Assembly (NCBI GenBank): GCA_024280855.1
Contig: JAJRPG010000077.1
Coordinates: 16,254 to 80,253, forward strand
Source of the DNA: Planctomycetota bacterium
Lineage (GTDB): Bacteria; Planctomycetota; Phycisphaerae; UBA1845
Reading direction: 5' to 3'
Length of the DNA: 64,000 bases
Under the pieces are notes generated by a model, which was not told the origin of the DNA, ran no database searches, and was given only the letters and a program-made list of their open reading frames with translations. The position numbers and the translations under genes were made by a program. Within the stretch, counting starts at the first letter, position 1. Every line of letters begins with the position of its first letter. This document shows positions 62,830 to 64,000 of this stretch, one piece after another.

Positions 62830-64000
62830 TCAATAGTAGAGACGGACGTAATCAATAATGCGATGAAGCGTGATCCACCAGATGCGGCGAGTCCCGACGC
62901 GTATGCGGGCTACGCCTTCCATGCCCGGTCGAACCCAGCCTCCCTTGGCTTCGATGGTCGCTTCTGCGACGACCACGTTACGATTGGAGCGTTGCTGCGT
63001 TTCACCGAAAATGCAGCGTACCTGGAAGGCATGCGTGTTTTCCGGGCTGGCAAATGTTGAGAAGACGCCAGCTTGTTGCGTCCTCAATTCCGCGGCTGTT
63101 TGTTCGGGCACGAGCAGTTCTAAGTTCCATGCGTCCAGAGGGGCGATGGCGAATAAGGGGTCACCTTGGGCGACGACGCCGCCGATTTTTTTGCGTAAGT
63201 CACCGTTGACGATCATTCCGGTGATGGGAGCGCGAATAACCGCTTGTCGTATGCGGTTTTCTATGATGTCGAGTTTGGTGAGGACGAGTTTTTTTTCCGC
63301 TTGTGCAAGCTGAGCTTCCACGGGAATGGTATCAGCCAATGCTCGGTCAATGCGATGTTCGATGACGACCAGCTCCGCTTTTAGTTCTGATTGTTGCTGG
63401 TCTAGTTCGCGGTGGTCGAGTTCACAAAGGATGTCGCCTTGTTCGACCTTCATTCCTTCCAATGCGCTAGATGATGTTAGCACCGATTGGTAAGGAGCAG
63501 CGACGTGTCTAAGTGTCGCTGGCGTGAGTACCGCAGGTACGCGCAGGTCGTAGTTCATGGAGCCAAAGAAAAAGGTTACTGTGCCAAGTAAGGCGAGCAG
63601 GGCCATGATTTGTGCGCCAATTCGGCCAGGCTGGCGTATGGCGTCGATGGATTCTTTTACATAGTCGCTTATGTGCTTAGGTAACGACCGACCCGCACGC
63701 TGGGTCATGACTAGTGAGCCGCCGAAGGGTTCGATGCGTGTGCGTACTTCGTCTAACTGTCCTGGTTTGAATGGGTCAGACGGGCGTCGCCTTATGCTAA
63801 CGACCGCCACGGTTTCGCCACCGGCAATGAGAGGAATAGAGGCTACGGCATCACCGCCGGTTGCCACGTGCCATTGTTTGTGTAGTCGATGTACGCTGCT
63901 ATCTTCTTTTTGTTCTGTCCAGTCTGCGCCGGGTTGGTAGATAATCATGTCCGAGGCGTCGTGACATTCTTCCATCGCGGCTCGCATAGCTGATACGCCG
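62830..64000 (-). CDS. GAF-like plus HlyD membrane-fusion protein, 5' end outside window
   Basis: At least 390 residues; the frame is open to the right edge (codons for G-V-S-A precede the first in-window Met), so the N-terminus lies beyond 64000. The visible N-terminal ~100 residues (AMEECHDASDMIIYQP, VASIPLIAGGETVAVVSIRR) look like the end of a GAF-like sensor domain. A transmembrane helix follows (IMALLALLGTVTFFFG, near residue 140), then a HlyD adaptor: beta-barrel and lipoyl parts (VAAPYQSVLTSSSALEGMKV, GDILCELDHRELD), a helical hairpin, and GGWVRPGMEGVARIRVG. It is coupled to the M50-HlyD gene downstream, with 6 nt between. The GAF-HlyD plus M50-HlyD pair suggests a two-part exporter; no outer-membrane factor is in view. 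Confidence 0.8.
   Translation of the reverse strand, partial: GVSAMRAAMEECHDASDMIIYQPGADWTEQKEDSSVHRLHKQWHVATGGDAVASIPLIAGGETVAVVSIRRRPSDPFKPGQLDEVRTRIEPFGGSLVMTQRAGRSLPKHISDYVKESIDAIRQPGRIGAQIMALLALLGTVTFFFGSMNYDLRVPAVLTPATLRHVAAPYQSVLTSSSALEGMKVEQGDILCELDHRELDQQQSELKAELVVIEHRIDRALADTIPVEAQLAQAEKKLVLTKLDIIENRIRQAVIRAPITGMIVNGDLRKKIGGVVAQGDPLFAIAPLDAWNLELLVPEQTAAELRTQQAGVFSTFASPENTHAFQVRCIFGETQQRSNRNVVVAEATIEAKGGWVRPGMEGVARIRVGTRRIWWITLHRIIDYVRLYY

Overview
The window looks like a piece of a Planctomycetota chromosome, most likely Phycisphaerae-like. This is inferred from several lineage-typical traits seen together: secreted proteins built of Asp/Cys-rich DCNxNGxxDxC blocks and FG-GAP propellers, a PEP-CTERM-type protein plus genes of the exosortase-associated polysaccharide locus, PQQ-like propeller proteins, several small membrane proteins with a C-x2-C...CPECG zinc ribbon, and a HlyD/M50-peptidase gene pair. 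Base composition is moderate and genes lie on both strands in short operons. I found no rRNA, tRNA, CRISPR array, prophage or complete insertion sequence.

Layout. 1-4.7 kb: tail of an exopolysaccharide/exosortase-type locus (PaaK/CapK-like ligase, FemAB-like protein, TIGR03087-type glycosyltransferase, two membrane proteins). 4.9-13.2 kb: PQQ propeller protein, fatty-acid desaturase, exported catalase-peroxidase KatG behind a good sigma70-like promoter, zinc-ribbon membrane proteins, and a membrane-anchored EEP phosphoesterase. 13.2-20 kb: core information genes mutS, mnmA and dnaA, a probable origin region upstream of dnaA, and a GNAT protein. 20-22.6 kb: a tandemly duplicated zinc-ribbon gene (one copy frameshifted), a stand-alone receiver protein and queD. 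22.6-25.8 kb: four peptidyl-prolyl isomerase genes in one operon with queD, including a cyclophilin-FKBP fusion. 26-33 kb: MFS-acyltransferase fusion, pgi, PQQ propeller protein, purH. 33-38.8 kb: a 1565-residue triple-propeller secreted protein and a PEP-CTERM-like protein. 39-45 kb: the selenium locus, with selB and selA on the minus strand and, divergently, a deiodinase-like thioredoxin-fold gene read through an in-frame UGA with a bacterial SECIS hairpin directly behind it, then a TlpA-like thioredoxin and a ferredoxin. 45-54.5 kb: isochorismatase-fold protein without the catalytic Cys, TolB-like and other lipoproteins, a Xer recombinase, a Fic protein preceded by a near-perfect 40-bp inverted repeat, mnmE and trpD. 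54.7-60.6 kb: three tandem secreted seven-bladed propeller paralogs with almost identical C-terminal modules. 60.7-64 kb: M50 peptidase-HlyD fusion and a GAF-HlyD protein cut by the window end.

The most interesting system is the selenoprotein locus: dedicated Sec-insertion machinery beside its substrate, whose FGSYT-U-PPF active site matches the iodothyronine deiodinase motif. Several families of short palindromic repeats are scattered between and into genes; one composite two-palindrome element occurs three times, twice flanking the selenium genes. Start codons were chosen by ribosome-binding site and family length and differ in places from the longest open frame. All functional names rest on motif reading without database searches.
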